The position numbers were made by a program, and so were the translations under genes. The notes under the pieces are model-generated. The model was not told the origin of the DNA and ran no database searches. It worked only from the letters and a program-made list of their open reading frames with translations. From Pipra filicauda (lineage: Eukaryota; Chordata; Aves; Passeriformes; Pipridae): a DNA stretch of 64,000 nt. Below, one piece after another: positions 1 to 11,500 of this stretch. The stretch is from positions 1-64,000 of the forward strand of contig NW_024104419.1 in assembly GCF_003945595.2 (NCBI RefSeq), read 5' to 3'. Numbering within the stretch: the first letter of the stretch is position 1; the number at the start of each line of letters is the position of its first letter.

Positions 1-249
1 AAAAAAAAAAAAAAGAAAAAGAAAAAAAGCAGGCATAGGACACAAGCTACATGCATGGCACCATGGAATTCTGCTTTGGAGTGGGATTTAGTGTATATGT
101 TTGTATGGCTTGGAAGGAAGTAATGATAATCAAGCAAGTAATGATAATCAAGTAGTAGCATCAGAGATGTCGCTCATCAAGCCGCTCTGTTCTTTTATCT
201 TTTACCCAAGTTACTTTCTTTTCTTTTGCTCCCATTGGATTTTTTCTAG
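1..249. other. Intronic/upstream sequence of CCNDBP1 with A-rich start
   Basis: The first 29 bases are nearly pure A with a few G. The rest is non-coding up to the polypyrimidine tract and AG at 248-249 that precede the first visible CCNDBP1 exon. An 18-bp unit is duplicated head-to-tail at 118-153. The missing first exon(s) of CCNDBP1, about 68 codons by comparison with the 360-residue human protein, must lie before this window. Confidence 0.7.
118..153. repeat. 18-bp tandem duplication
   Basis: AAGTAATGATAATCAAGC at 118-135 is followed directly by AAGTAATGATAATCAAGT at 136-153. It lies in CCNDBP1 intronic sequence. Confidence 0.9.
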
Positions 250-3200
250 GTCAGACATTCCAAGTAACGTCACAGGAAGCTACAAAGCTGAGTCTGGCGT
301 TCTCAAGGCCTCCGCTACCTTCTGCAGAGGTGAGTGAAAGCCTCCACAGACTGTGAAATTGCCCCTGTGCATGAAGGTTCAGGTGTCTCTTGGTTCACTT
401 GACTAAAACAATTTGATCCAGTGCAAACAAGGGATGTCACTATGGACTGTGTATTGTAGAGTCCATTAACACAATCCAAGAGCTGCCCAGAGAACTAATT
501 TCTATAGGCTAAGGAGACATACTTACTAGAAGTGTTCTTATATTCTTTAGCAGTTGCAGCTAGTTGCTGATAGAAACAGAATATTGGAGAATACAGACTT
601 TAGATCCAACAAAGAATATGAAATATTTTTGCTATTAATTGAGAGAAATTTATCACACCTGTGTTTGTTGGACAGGAATAAAAAATCTCCAGAATAATGA
701 TCTAAGCTACTTCTTCCTCTCTGGTGTGTGACCACCACACCAGGGCGTGTTTTGTTACCCAGTCATGTTATTATGCATACAGCTTGTTTATTTGTGTTTT
801 CTTCTTGTGTTGGATTTGTTTCTCAAACAGGACGGCCATTATTATGTTTCCCTTTTCTCAAAGCAGTCTGAAAGCCAGTGATTGCTTGTGAGACTTTCTA
901 AATATGCTGCAGCTGTGTGCTACTCATGATGATCTGAAGGCGATCCTTTTGCATCTCCATTTTCAGGATTGCAGGAAGCTGAGTGAAGATGTCCAAAATG
1001 CCATTCTTGCAGTTGCCACAGTATACTACTGGCTCCCCAAGGGCCAAGGTGAGATAGTGACAGCAAGGCAGCCACCCCTGTATAAAGAAACCCCATATTT
1101 CAGAGCCCAGTATGAGATCTGACATCCACAGGAAAGCAAACTTTCATTAGCAGGTTATCCCATTATCAGCTGTTCTGTAGACTTTGAACGTGTTTATGAA
1201 TGAACTACTTGTCTGTCTACTCCTGCAGATTTCCATCTGTGGAAGAATGATAATGTAGGAAGTTGTATAGTTGATTGAGTGTTGGTATTTATGAAGTGTT
1301 GAAATTATTGTCCAGAGTCCTTTTGGAACTGGGAAGCATCTTGCCTCCTTCCAAATACCTGTAACTTCATTTATACAGTGTATCCACACAAACAGAGCAG
1401 TCTCTGTGTTCATCTTTGTGTTCATCTCAGCAGTTGCTTTCTGTCAGTGCTGACTGTGGCAGCTTTCTTGCTCTTTCTCAATCTCACCCAGGTACTACTC
1501 TCCGGAAGATGGTACGAGATGCTACCACTGAAGTAGTGGAAGGGATGATCCAGCTCACAGACACAATTCTCAATGCTCCAGTGGAGAGGTAATTTCTAAT
1601 CACATGATTCTATGATTTTATGATAATTTTTTGGAAAAAAGGGAAGAAAAAGTTACAAGTATACTTGTTAACAAGTATACTTGAGTCTAACTTTGGGGGC
1701 TTTTGTTTTGTTTCAGCTTGTCTCAGGAACAGCTTATATCCACTGGAGGTGTGTGGGAGGCATGTGAACAAGTGTCCAACCTGCCACGAGGTGAGTGTTG
1801 TAAATGCAGAACAACAGGACTACGATGTGTTGTCTTGGAAAATCAGTAGCCTTTGCAAAGGTATTCTAGGTGGTACAATGAAGGCTCACTCATTCTCCAA
1901 AACCCGACTGGTTTTGAAATGTATAAACTTGGAAGCCGGGCCAGATTCTTTGCATGACAACAGTGCAGCTCTGAGCTCTGCAAGAAGTATGATCCTGCAG
2001 TCTCAAGATCTAATGATGGCAAACCCAGATGAAGGTTGTTGCAAACTGATTTGAAACAGTGGGGTGCCACAATTTTTATCCTTTTCCTTTGCAGATAACC
2101 AGGCAGCAGTTGCATCAGCTCTGACTGCGTGTCTGGGTGTGGTCAAGGACGCTGTGGAGGAGATGGAACATGTAAGGAAGCCCCTGAGCCTCAGAGGAAC
2201 CTGCAGTGGTGGATTGTAGACTCACAGAATATCCTGAGTTGGAAGGGACACACAAGGATCATCGAGTCCAACTCCTGTCTCTGCACAGGGCAACCCCAAC
2301 AATCCCACCATGTGCCTGAGAGCATTGTCCAAACAATGCCTGAGCTCTGGCAAATTTGGGGCTGTGACCACTGCCCTGTTCCAGTGCCCCACCACCCTCT
2401 ATGGTGGTTCAGTGATGGAATGCAGGGATTGTTTTATATACAGGCTTTGGTTTAAATTTGTTCTGATATGACCTAGGTTATTGGTTTTTGCATGGATTTT
2501 AATGAGTTTTTAATCTCAAACCGGGTTTACTTGATGTAAGGTATCCATAAAGCCATGTCCTGAAATGGGGGACATGGGAGATTGTGGGAGGAAGTTTAGG
2601 GTGATGTAGGAATGGCAGTATTTACCAGGTTCTTGCTGTTTGCACTGTTGAATTAGAGTGGGGGATTAATTTATCTTAATCCAGTTCTGGGATTAACCAG
2701 CTGAGATTTCCCCCATTAATTATTTGCATGATGTCTAGATGATGTTCTCCCTTTCCTCCCGGGTATTGCTGGCATTGATGTCAGGCTCTGGGTTTTCAGT
2801 GCATCTGTGTTCTCAGGCACTGGTGGAAGGGCAGGATCCCTATGGTGACATCATGGAAGATGAGGAGCTGGGCTTTCGGGGCAACAGAGACACATATTGG
2901 TCAGAAGGTGACCGGCAGCTGCTGAGCTCCTGCATGGGGTTAATGAAGGCTTCCAAAGCTTGCCTGAAGAAGGTCCTGGGTGCAGTGAAGGCCTATGGCA
3001 AAGCTGATTCTCCAGAGCAGATTGCTCAGCTGGATGACCTTGCAGACATTGCTAATGAGATCAGTCCAAGGTAAGCAGGTCTCTCCCTGTGCTGCTTTTT
3101 GCTCTGGAGCAGCCCTGGTCTCGAGGTCTAGAGAATGGATTAGGACCTCCTTTATGATACTGGAGCTGTGAGCAGGTGTTGGGGAGACTATTATGGTATA

Positions 3201-4690
3201 AGCTGTTGAGAGTTGTGCAGGTCAGGAGGGGAACAGACATTGCAATTTGGGGTGGAGCTGTGGCCACATCTCACGCTGTGGTGAGAGGGGCACATCCCAT
3301 GGCTATGAGTGATGTCTGCTTGTCATGCACTGCTGTTCCTGACTTACATTCAGGGCTGGGTGTGGGCTTGGACCAGGATCCATGAGTTGTGCTGGCAGGA
3401 CCTTTCTTCCATTGCTCCCCTCTTTTCTATCCTAGTGTTGATGAGCTGGCACTGAGCATGTACCCACCTGTGAACCCTCTGGCTGTGCGACTTAATGTGA
3501 GTATCTGCAGCCTGTGTGTGGGACTGGGCTGTAGAGAATGGGGAGAAATCAAATTGGAGGGGTTATGTGACTGTCAGGGAGAGGTGGGTGTTAGTGACTG
3601 CCTCAGTAAAGATTTCTTAGGGTTGAAGAGTGGTTCTTAGCTTCCTTAGCTTCCTTCAGGTGGAAATACATTCCTCATCTTTACCTCTTCTGGGAAGGGC
3701 ATGACCACTTGGAGCTTTAGCTCTGAGCTGTAATCCATAGAGATGTCCAGTGACAAGACTGGTTTCATGCCTTTGGCCAGTGGCATGATTTTTTGCAATA
3801 AAAAAGAAAGTATTGCTTAATATCAAACTGCATTAAAGTCAGTCACTTGTGACTTCATATCTTAATATCAGTTACCAATTTCTAATAGGCTTGTCTTTTT
3901 TTTAAATAAAGCATTTTAATGTATGCTTTAAAAACCATACATGTCTTTATTTTCACCTGTCCCAGCCAGCAGTAGGGTGGGAGACATTTCCAGCTTGGCA
4001 GTGATAGATAACTCCATTCTGCATCAGGATTGGTGGCAGTTTTACTCATTTTTGGCTGTTGAGCATTCCTGCATTTCTCTTTCCTTTCCAGTACTGCTGA
4101 GACCCTGTTTTTCATCATGTTTGGCTCACTTCATTTCCCTTTTGTTTCCTTCTAGGCTGCTAAGTTGGCCTCAGTGTTAAAGAAGGTCTTAGAGATTGCA
4201 AAGTGAGTATGAGCTACTGTTTTATTAGTGTGTGTTCCCTGCTATGAAAGTTCAGACCTTTCTGCCTCGTGTCAAACATGACTCATTTCTAGACAGTAAA
4301 TGCTGACATTTTGGAGTAGTTATGATGTTATCTGAGGGGTGAGACTAAGAAAAGGATGGTAGGGATGAAAGCAGTTCCCACTGAAGACACACACATGTGT
4401 GTTAAGGTTTGGGACTACATACATGAATGTGGGTTCTTCCTTGCTCAAAGCCCTCTGGGGCTATAGCAGCCCTGTTTAGTGCTGTGGTTATTCAGCACTT
4501 CACAGTACCCCTGTGTTGCCTGGATGCATAGATGTAGGACACCCAGGAGGCTTTCCTAATGAATTTCCTCCACTTTTGCAGGACAAGCCATGTGTGTCCA
4601 CCATCAGAGGAAGGCTGGGTGCAGTTTCTAGATGGTGCAGTAGATCACAACATGAACAAAATCAAGAACTTCACGCAGGGTCAACTCTAG
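250..4690 (+). CDS. CCNDBP1: CCNDBP1, cyclin D1-binding protein 1 (GCIP/DIP1), 3' nine coding exons, N-terminus missing
   Basis: Helix-loop-helix protein without a basic region. In mammals it binds cyclin D1 and Rb-pathway partners and moderates E2F-driven transcription; it is found in nucleus and cytoplasm. Coding exons by splice site: 250-329, 967-1048, 1492-1588, 1717-1790, 2095-2171, 2817-3070, 3436-3496, 4156-4202, 4582-4690 (stop TAG 4688-4690). The phases join without gap to give 292 residues. Family landmarks, in order: the EATKLSLAF..PLPS block, VYYWLPKGQG, LRKMVRDAT, the acidic DPYGDIMEDEELGF stretch followed by YWSEGD, SKACLKKV, AQLDDLADIANEISP, DELALSMYPP and a C-terminal DHNMNKIK. 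These match mammalian CCNDBP1 along their whole length. Exon 2817-3070 has a tandem acceptor 17 nt upstream that would break the frame. The gene converges on EPB42, which is also its neighbour in mammals, supporting orthology. The start lies outside the window. Confidence 0.95.
2222..2410 (-). repeat. CR1 LINE 3' fragment in CCNDBP1 intron
   Basis: Reads as a reversed CR1 3' end: 'TCACAGAATATCCTGAGTTGGAAGGGACAC', 'AAGGATCATCGAGTCCAACTCCTG', 'GCCTGAGAGCATTGTCCAAAC', 'GGGGCTGTGACCACTGCCCTG', 'CCACCACCCTCTATGGTGG'. The subfamily differs from the 42.5-kb copy. Confidence 0.85.
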
Positions 4691-4954
4691 CTCTCCTGTG
4701 CCTACGTGTGTTGCTGCCACTGGCTCTGGCATGTGCTTTTCCAGTGAATCTTGCTGTTCTTCAGCTGCTTGGAGAATGATGAGAACAATGTTTCTAGGAG
4801 AGAACCTTACTGCCACTTGGAAAAACTTTTCCAGGAAGTTGCTCTTTGCCATTGCAGAAGTTGTCATTTTACTTGGATTCTTGGGATGATGCAGTGCTGC
4901 ATCTTAACCTGCCCCATTCTTCAGACATTACAACTACTGTGGGGTTCAAAGAAC

Positions 4955-4960
4955 AATAAA
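4955..4960 (+). other. CCNDBP1: CCNDBP1 polyadenylation signal AATAAA
   Basis: Canonical hexamer 265 nt after the CCNDBP1 stop codon, giving a short 3' UTR. No earlier AATAAA is seen between the stop and this site. Confidence 0.75.
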
Positions 4961-4990
4961 ATATTGCTAGATTTGCATTAGTTGCTTTAT

Positions 4991-5463
4991 CTGTCTTCAG
5001 GTGGCAGAGGATATATACCGAAGGAAGGGGTCTTGCTTCTTTTGCAAGCAGCCCAATGAACCATTATAAAATATGCTGCACTGTTGCTGTTTCCTGTTTA
5101 ACCTTAGAGAGCAATGAACAGCTTTCTATTATTTATTTCCTCAGAAAGCAGCAGAAAATACTGTTTACTACTTTATTAATATCAAGGATCTGTAGGGGGA
5201 GAGGGGTGTATCTCTAGAGAATTGCTACATGTATCATCACTTTAAAGTTCCAGGATATCCTTTTGTTTTCACAGGGAGGGAAAATGCCTCAGCAGTGGTG
5301 GGTTCAGCACATGTGTGTGGTGAGAAATGTCTGCTTGAGCCTTCAGCCCATCTTTGTCACAGTAAGGTTCAACTTCTGAAACTGGAGAGTGGACATAGTG
5401 CCAGATGGGAGAGAGTTGAATTTATACAAATAATCAAAATCAGACATGGTTTTAAACTTAACT
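4991..5463. other. Short convergent intergenic gap between CCNDBP1 and EPB42
   Basis: About 0.5 kb between two facing polyadenylation signals. I see no gene or recognisable repeat in it. The two transcripts may overlap at their 3' ends if cleavage is imprecise. Confidence 0.6.
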
Positions 5464-5469
5464 TTTATT
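5464..5469 (-). other. EPB42: EPB42 polyadenylation signal AATAAA (read on minus)
   Basis: TTTATT on the plus strand, 86 nt beyond the EPB42 stop codon. It faces the CCNDBP1 signal about 0.5 kb away. Confidence 0.7.
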
Positions 5470-5554
5470 AAACTGTTAACATCTGTGCTTGCCTAAGATC
5501 AGGGCACAGATCATGACCACTCTTTTGTAAGCAGGACCTGTTCCAAGCTGGGCC

Positions 5555-8500
5555 TCAGGCAGCTGCAATGTCAGTAGTTCTGTAGCTCTTCAGGCTCTGG
5601 AGTTGAGGGCAGGTAAGTTGTGCAGTGAGTCTCCTGGGCCCTGCTTGGATGGGGGTGAATGGGATTTGCAGCTCTTGAGTGCTTTTAGCTTGCACAGATC
5701 CCAACCTGAAAGGTGAGAAGGGATTATACAGGAATCACACCTCTCTGTATTTCTGGTTCCCTGGGCCTAGGAGATGCATTTGGTAGACAGGAGTGTGGTG
5801 CCAAAAGTAAAAAGAAAGGAGAAAAAGAAATAGAAGAAAGCTAGCAGTTATCTAAACTACCACAATGGAATTGTCATCTGACAGTAGTTTGGGCAGGAGG
5901 TAGGACAGGAAAGTTGAAACTCCCCATGGAGCCATCTAAGGTGACTTTGTCCTAATGCAGCTTCTTCAGATAAATGTGGGGTGTTTGTCCTGTGCAGGAG
6001 AGCACACCTTTTTGGATGACTCTTGGTTAAGTCACATTTGCCTGGTTCTTCAGTTGGGAAGGGGAAGACACCACTACAATTGTACCCAGGGACTGTCTTT
6101 ATTGCTTACAGTGGGAAATGGGTGGAAAGATATGTCACAAACAGTATAGTTTTATTCCACTTAAGCATGTTCAAGTGGCTCACTAAAAAGTAATTGATTT
6201 CTCAACAGCAAATTTCTGAACTTCATGGCTCATTTCAGTGACCTCTAGCTTGTCTTATTTAATGTGAGTTTCTGACTAAGTCTTGTGGTATTTCTCTTGT
6301 TATCCTTTTGTTGGCAGGAAGCTTTTCCTTTTGTTGTCTAGGCCTTTGTGGTTGAAGCTTTCACAGATGCCATATTGGCTTCAACTTATGCGTTACACAT
6401 TTGTTGGAAGTTCTGTTAGCTTCTCCTTTTGAGTGTGAAAATCTTCTGTATTGTATGTAAATAAAGGACAGAATGCCTGGGGCTTTCATGCTAAAGCAGT
6501 GTCTTCCTGCCATGTTGTTGCCTGGTTATTTTTGGGGATAGCCTTTCCTGTGCAAGGGTTTCTCTAGCTTGTATTGTGTCTCTTTTTCCATTTGCTGTTC
6601 TCAGATCCATCAGTTTGCACTTACCTGTACTTCCTCTGTCTGTAAATGAGCCCTTGCCCTGCAACTGCTACCACACACTGTTCCAGGGGTTTGGGGAAAG
6701 GGTTCAGGAGGCTGATCCTTGCTGTGCTTGGCTGATACTGTACCATGGTTTTTGGAAGCTGTTGAAAGAAGGAAATGAGCTGAAACTGAGAGAAGGAGAA
6801 AGATTCTTCTGTGATTAAAGGGAGATGTATAATTTTTGGTGCCAAAGCTGCCAGTTGGCAGAAGAGGCAAAATCCAGGTTAGTTTCTTCTGCTCTAGTTT
6901 CCTTCTGCAGCCTCTGATTTCCAGAGTAGTCAGTGAGTTAGGAGTCATCAGGATTTCCTCATGCACACACACAGAAAAGGCAGAAGTGGGAGCACTGTGT
7001 ACAACACTGGCCCAACTCACCTTTCCCAAACTGATATCCCAGTGCTTTGAAAGAACAAGGCATGAGGAGAGCCACTGAACCAGCAGAGTTGTTTTGCTGC
7101 CTGTGACTGTGAAAGCTGTTTTCTCCCTACTGCAGTAACAGAATGACAGCCCAGTCTAACCTCAATAGTGTGAAGGGGATCAGAAACGCTGATCTCTTCC
7201 TGTGCCAGGTATATGTAGCAGGAGGCCTCATCTCTCAGCACAGCAGTCAGCCTGAGCAGGTGGGTCTCCCCCAGCTCTCTTCCACACCATGAGTAAGGCA
7301 CAAGGATCTTCAGGTTGTGGACTGGAATAGAGTGGTGAAATAACAGATGATGAGTAGAAGTCTGGTCTTTGCCTGCGTGACACCTCTGAGTGTTTAGTGC
7401 CCAACATTGTACTGAAAGCTGCAGTGTTTAAATGCTTAAGTGATCCCAGCTGGATTCACAGATTGAAAATCTCTAAGGTGGTGTTGCCAAAGTGTTGTAT
7501 TTCACAGAATCACTGAATGGGTAAGGTTGGAAGTGAATCATGTGGTCAAACCTCCCTGCCCAAGCAAGGTCATCCCAGAGCACATGGCACAGGATTGTGT
7601 CCAGATGGTCCTTGAATATCTCCAATGAGGGAGACTCCACAACCTCTCTGGGCAATCATTTACAATCAACTATTCAGACAACCTTTTGTAAACTTATGGC
7701 TAAGAGCATTTTTTCTGAAGTGAGAACTAGATACACTTTTCTAGCCATGCACTCAGCCGAGTCCTTACCTTCATTGCTTTGGAGGTTAAAATTAAACTCT
7801 TCCTTCCAAAGCTGAGTAATAGGCACACCATTATAATGTAGAGACTGGACCCCAACTACCAGCTGAGTAGCCTTTTCTTCACCACTGTGGTTAGACATTT
7901 CAATGGAAAGTGGAATATCTTGTCCTGGTTGCAGAGAACTACTCGACTGGAGGTGGAGGGAAAGGTTAACTGGCTCTTCAAGGGCAATAGGAATGGAGCT
8001 AAACACTGTTGAGCTGCTGCTGGTGGTTGTCTCAAGTTTCCTTATACTTCTGTAGGCTTTGTCAAGTACTCCTTTTTCCTTAAGAGAGCCTGTCACAAAA
8101 AGGAACACGTATTTTAGTATCCTTTCCAGTTTACTAGTGTGAAGCAGCAAGTGCAGGAGAATGGCATTGATTTATCCTGGCACTGCTGTAGATAACTGTT
8201 TCTAAGAGCATAGAGAGATATCCTTTTGAGCTTCTGGTTGGAGCAGTTCAAGAATTTCTGCTGACAGGATATTCATTAGATGTACCTGACAGATTCTACT
8301 TGGGAAGAGTTGTCATAGCTTTTAAAGCACCTTGGTGCTAACATCTGTCAGAGTAAAGGAGGCATTGGCCTCTTTAACTGTTGCTGTAGCTGAGGCACAG
8401 GGCTGTGTTCTCATGTGATGGACTGCAGCCAAGGAGACAACATGCCACAGCCTAAGATGAGATGGCAGGGTTGGGTCAGGGAAACAGCACTCACATTCTG

Positions 8501-11500
8501 AAGCTACTTTTTCAGGGAGAGATTTAGGCAATATCTGAGAGCATAACAGTCCTTTTCAGAAATCTGGGGTCTGAAATAGTTCTATCTATCTGTCTGTCTA
8601 TCTATTACAGAGGTAATGGGAGGTGAATGTACAGAGTGTAGAGGCAACAGGAACCAGAAAAGTTTTTCCAGATGTGGAAGTGTCTGGTAAAGAAACACCC
8701 AGCCATCCACAGACCTGGTTAATGCAATTAAGCAGATGAAATTTAGGCTTTGGTTCTGTAGACAGAGTTGGGTGTTCTCGTGCCATTGAAGAAGGGGAAG
8801 TTGTGAGAAGTGGATGACCCTGGTGTTTTGGTTTGGCTCTGCTCTCTAGCCTTTTCCTCTTCACTTGCAACACTGCCAAGGAAGGTGCTCAGCCACTGGC
8901 CAACCCCATACCTTCAGGATATTTGTAGTTGTGTGTGATGTCCTCACAGCGTTCACTGCCAACACTCTTGGTGCTGATGTTGTTACCAGTGTATTTTGTG
9001 CCACCAAAAGCTGGCTTAAGGGTGTCATCTGCTCTTTGTATCCAGACCTGACACTTGGCATTGATGGCAGCAAAGAAGTAGCAAACATCATAATCGACTT
9101 CTGTGTCCCCTTCCTTGATGGCGTGGACAGGGGCTGGCCCACAGAAGGATCGACCTGAAGAGAAAACGTGGCCTAGTTAAGATTCAGATGCTTTACCAGC
9201 TAAAGCCATCCCTAGTTTAGACCTATACTGGGATTAGTGAAGTATCTAGTTCAGGAAGACATTAGGAAGCAGTGCTGTGATAGAGCTCTTAAAGCTACAT
9301 AAGCTGCGTAAACCAAACAGATAAATAATGATTTGGGGCCTAAAGTCAGCAAGGTGAGTCCCTGTCCTGTTGCATCTTTCCACTGGAAGTTGGGGAAGGG
9401 AGGAATGCTGAACTGCTCCTCTTCCCCCCTTTCTCAAGCCCATCTCTGGTATCTTACCTTCACTTTTTTCCTGGCAGGTGGCATCCAGTGCCTGCCACCC
9501 GCTGTACTGGGGTGGCAAATCAGCCCGAGCCATCCAGCATTCGTTCCAAACGTGGAAGGTCCTGCAGGAGACATCACGAGCTTATACCAAGGGACTGGGC
9601 CCTGAGGTACAGTACATTTTTAGCCAAATCACAGCCGGTCAATGCTCCTTTGAAAGAGTTCAGTGCATGTTGAGGAGAGCAGAGACCACGTTTTTTGATA
9701 CAAGTGGAATTTCTCTGGCTGGACTGGGCTATCATTCTTCCTTTGTGGGCCCTAATAATAAAGCACTCTTCAGTTTGGGTTGCCCACTTTATCAAGGACA
9801 GGTCATGTAGACAGGATCTCAGCTGAGCTGTCTCCTATCCACCTCCCTGCAGCTCTTTCACCTCTTTGTTCTCCCCCCCATCACTTCCTACATCCAGGTG
9901 TTGTCTCAAATTCTTGCTTGGGCCCTGCCATGTTTCCTTACCAGACACGAGCACGCTTGTCCTGAGTGAGCAGTGTCCCATCTTCATCATAATACTCATC
10001 CACACTCAGGCTGCTCTTAGTGTTGTGAGCCCATGTAAAGCCAGTGACCACCCTGGTAGGGATTCCCAGGCACCTCAGAACTGTGCAGAAGAGAGAGCCG
10101 TGAATCAGTTGTGCATCCTGCCCTAAGGGTGCCTCTGCTGATGGGTGTAGAGCCTTTTTTGGTGCTAGGACTTTTAGGAATGGCACAGGCCTGCTGTCTG
10201 GACTTTGCAATAGTCCTTGCCCCTTCAGGAAATAAGATCTCATAAGTGCCTTCAGAGAATGGATGTACTGATACTCTTTTATCTCAAAGCTAGTGATGGT
10301 CAGTGCTGACGAGGAAACTCTGGGGATCTGCCTCTCACCTAAAGATTAAGGGTTGTGTTACTGGGATCTGTGTTAATCCAGGAATTTAGGCATATGCTAG
10401 AGGTCCTGCAGACCAAATAAGGCTTTGCTCAACACGAAGGTCTTTGAAGCACCACTTTGAGGTACCTGAACACATGACTGCAGCAAACACCCAGCAGTGC
10501 CCGTAGCGGACAGGCTGGCGTTTCGATGCCATCCACTGCCAGAGGATGGGGCTGCTTCCCAGCCACTTGGAAGGGGGTGTCCCATTACGGTATTTCCCGG
10601 CCTCACACTCTGCCAGGATTCCTTTAAGCTCATTGCAGTTCAGCTGCAGGGAAGGAGGAGAGAAAGATGTATTAAGGAATTGCCTCTCTTTGCTAGATCA
10701 ACCCAATCCTGTTTGATGAAGCCATTCCCAAGGCAGATGAAACCAAGAGGATTTTTTTGGTGCAAAGCATGAAGGTCATGGCTGAGCAGAACAAGCACAG
10801 CAATGTCCTCTGAGATTTATTCAGTAAGTGAATAAAGTCATTGCTAAGAAACTCCTGCAGCACTACTTGTCTGCTGTGAGAATATCAGGACAGGCTGGAG
10901 GTCGGGTTTGGAACAGCCCTGGGCAGGCTTCCTCTTTGGTCAGTGGGTTGCCCTGAGCTGGGGCTGAGAAGATGCACCCTGGGATTGAGAAGATGCACCC
11001 TGCTAGTGCCAGGGCTGCTGCCTGCTCTCCTTACCATGGCAGCCACTGCTCGGCAGACGTGGACAGGGCTCCTGCGCTGGGTGGGATCCTTCTCTCCTTG
11101 ATGGTGTTCACCCATGCACAGCAGTGTGAAGCAGATGTCAACAATGCCCTGCTCAAACTGAAACAAGAACACATCATTTCAGGAAATCCGGCCTGAGTTT
11201 TTGTTCTCTTGAGTCCCTACGAGGGTTTGGAACTGTGGAGGTTGTTTCTCCCTTTCTGCTGATTGTCTTATAGAATCTGTCCTGTTCTAATCACTGGCTG
11301 TGTCAGGTGGCCTTGGGCAAATTGAAAGATCTACTTGTCCTCACTTTACCTGTAATACAGAGACAGTATTACTAAGTTCTGTTAAATGCTTTTATACCTG
11401 TTTTGGAAAGGAAGGCACACAAAGCTCGGATATAGATCAATGCGTATCTTTATATAGGACAGCCTGAGAAGGTAGCTAAAATGACATATAGGGGGTTATG

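Noticed and set aside
1620..2054. 144-codon open frame in CCNDBP1
   Set aside because: It crosses the real exon 1717-1790 in the wrong frame and continues through intron sequence.
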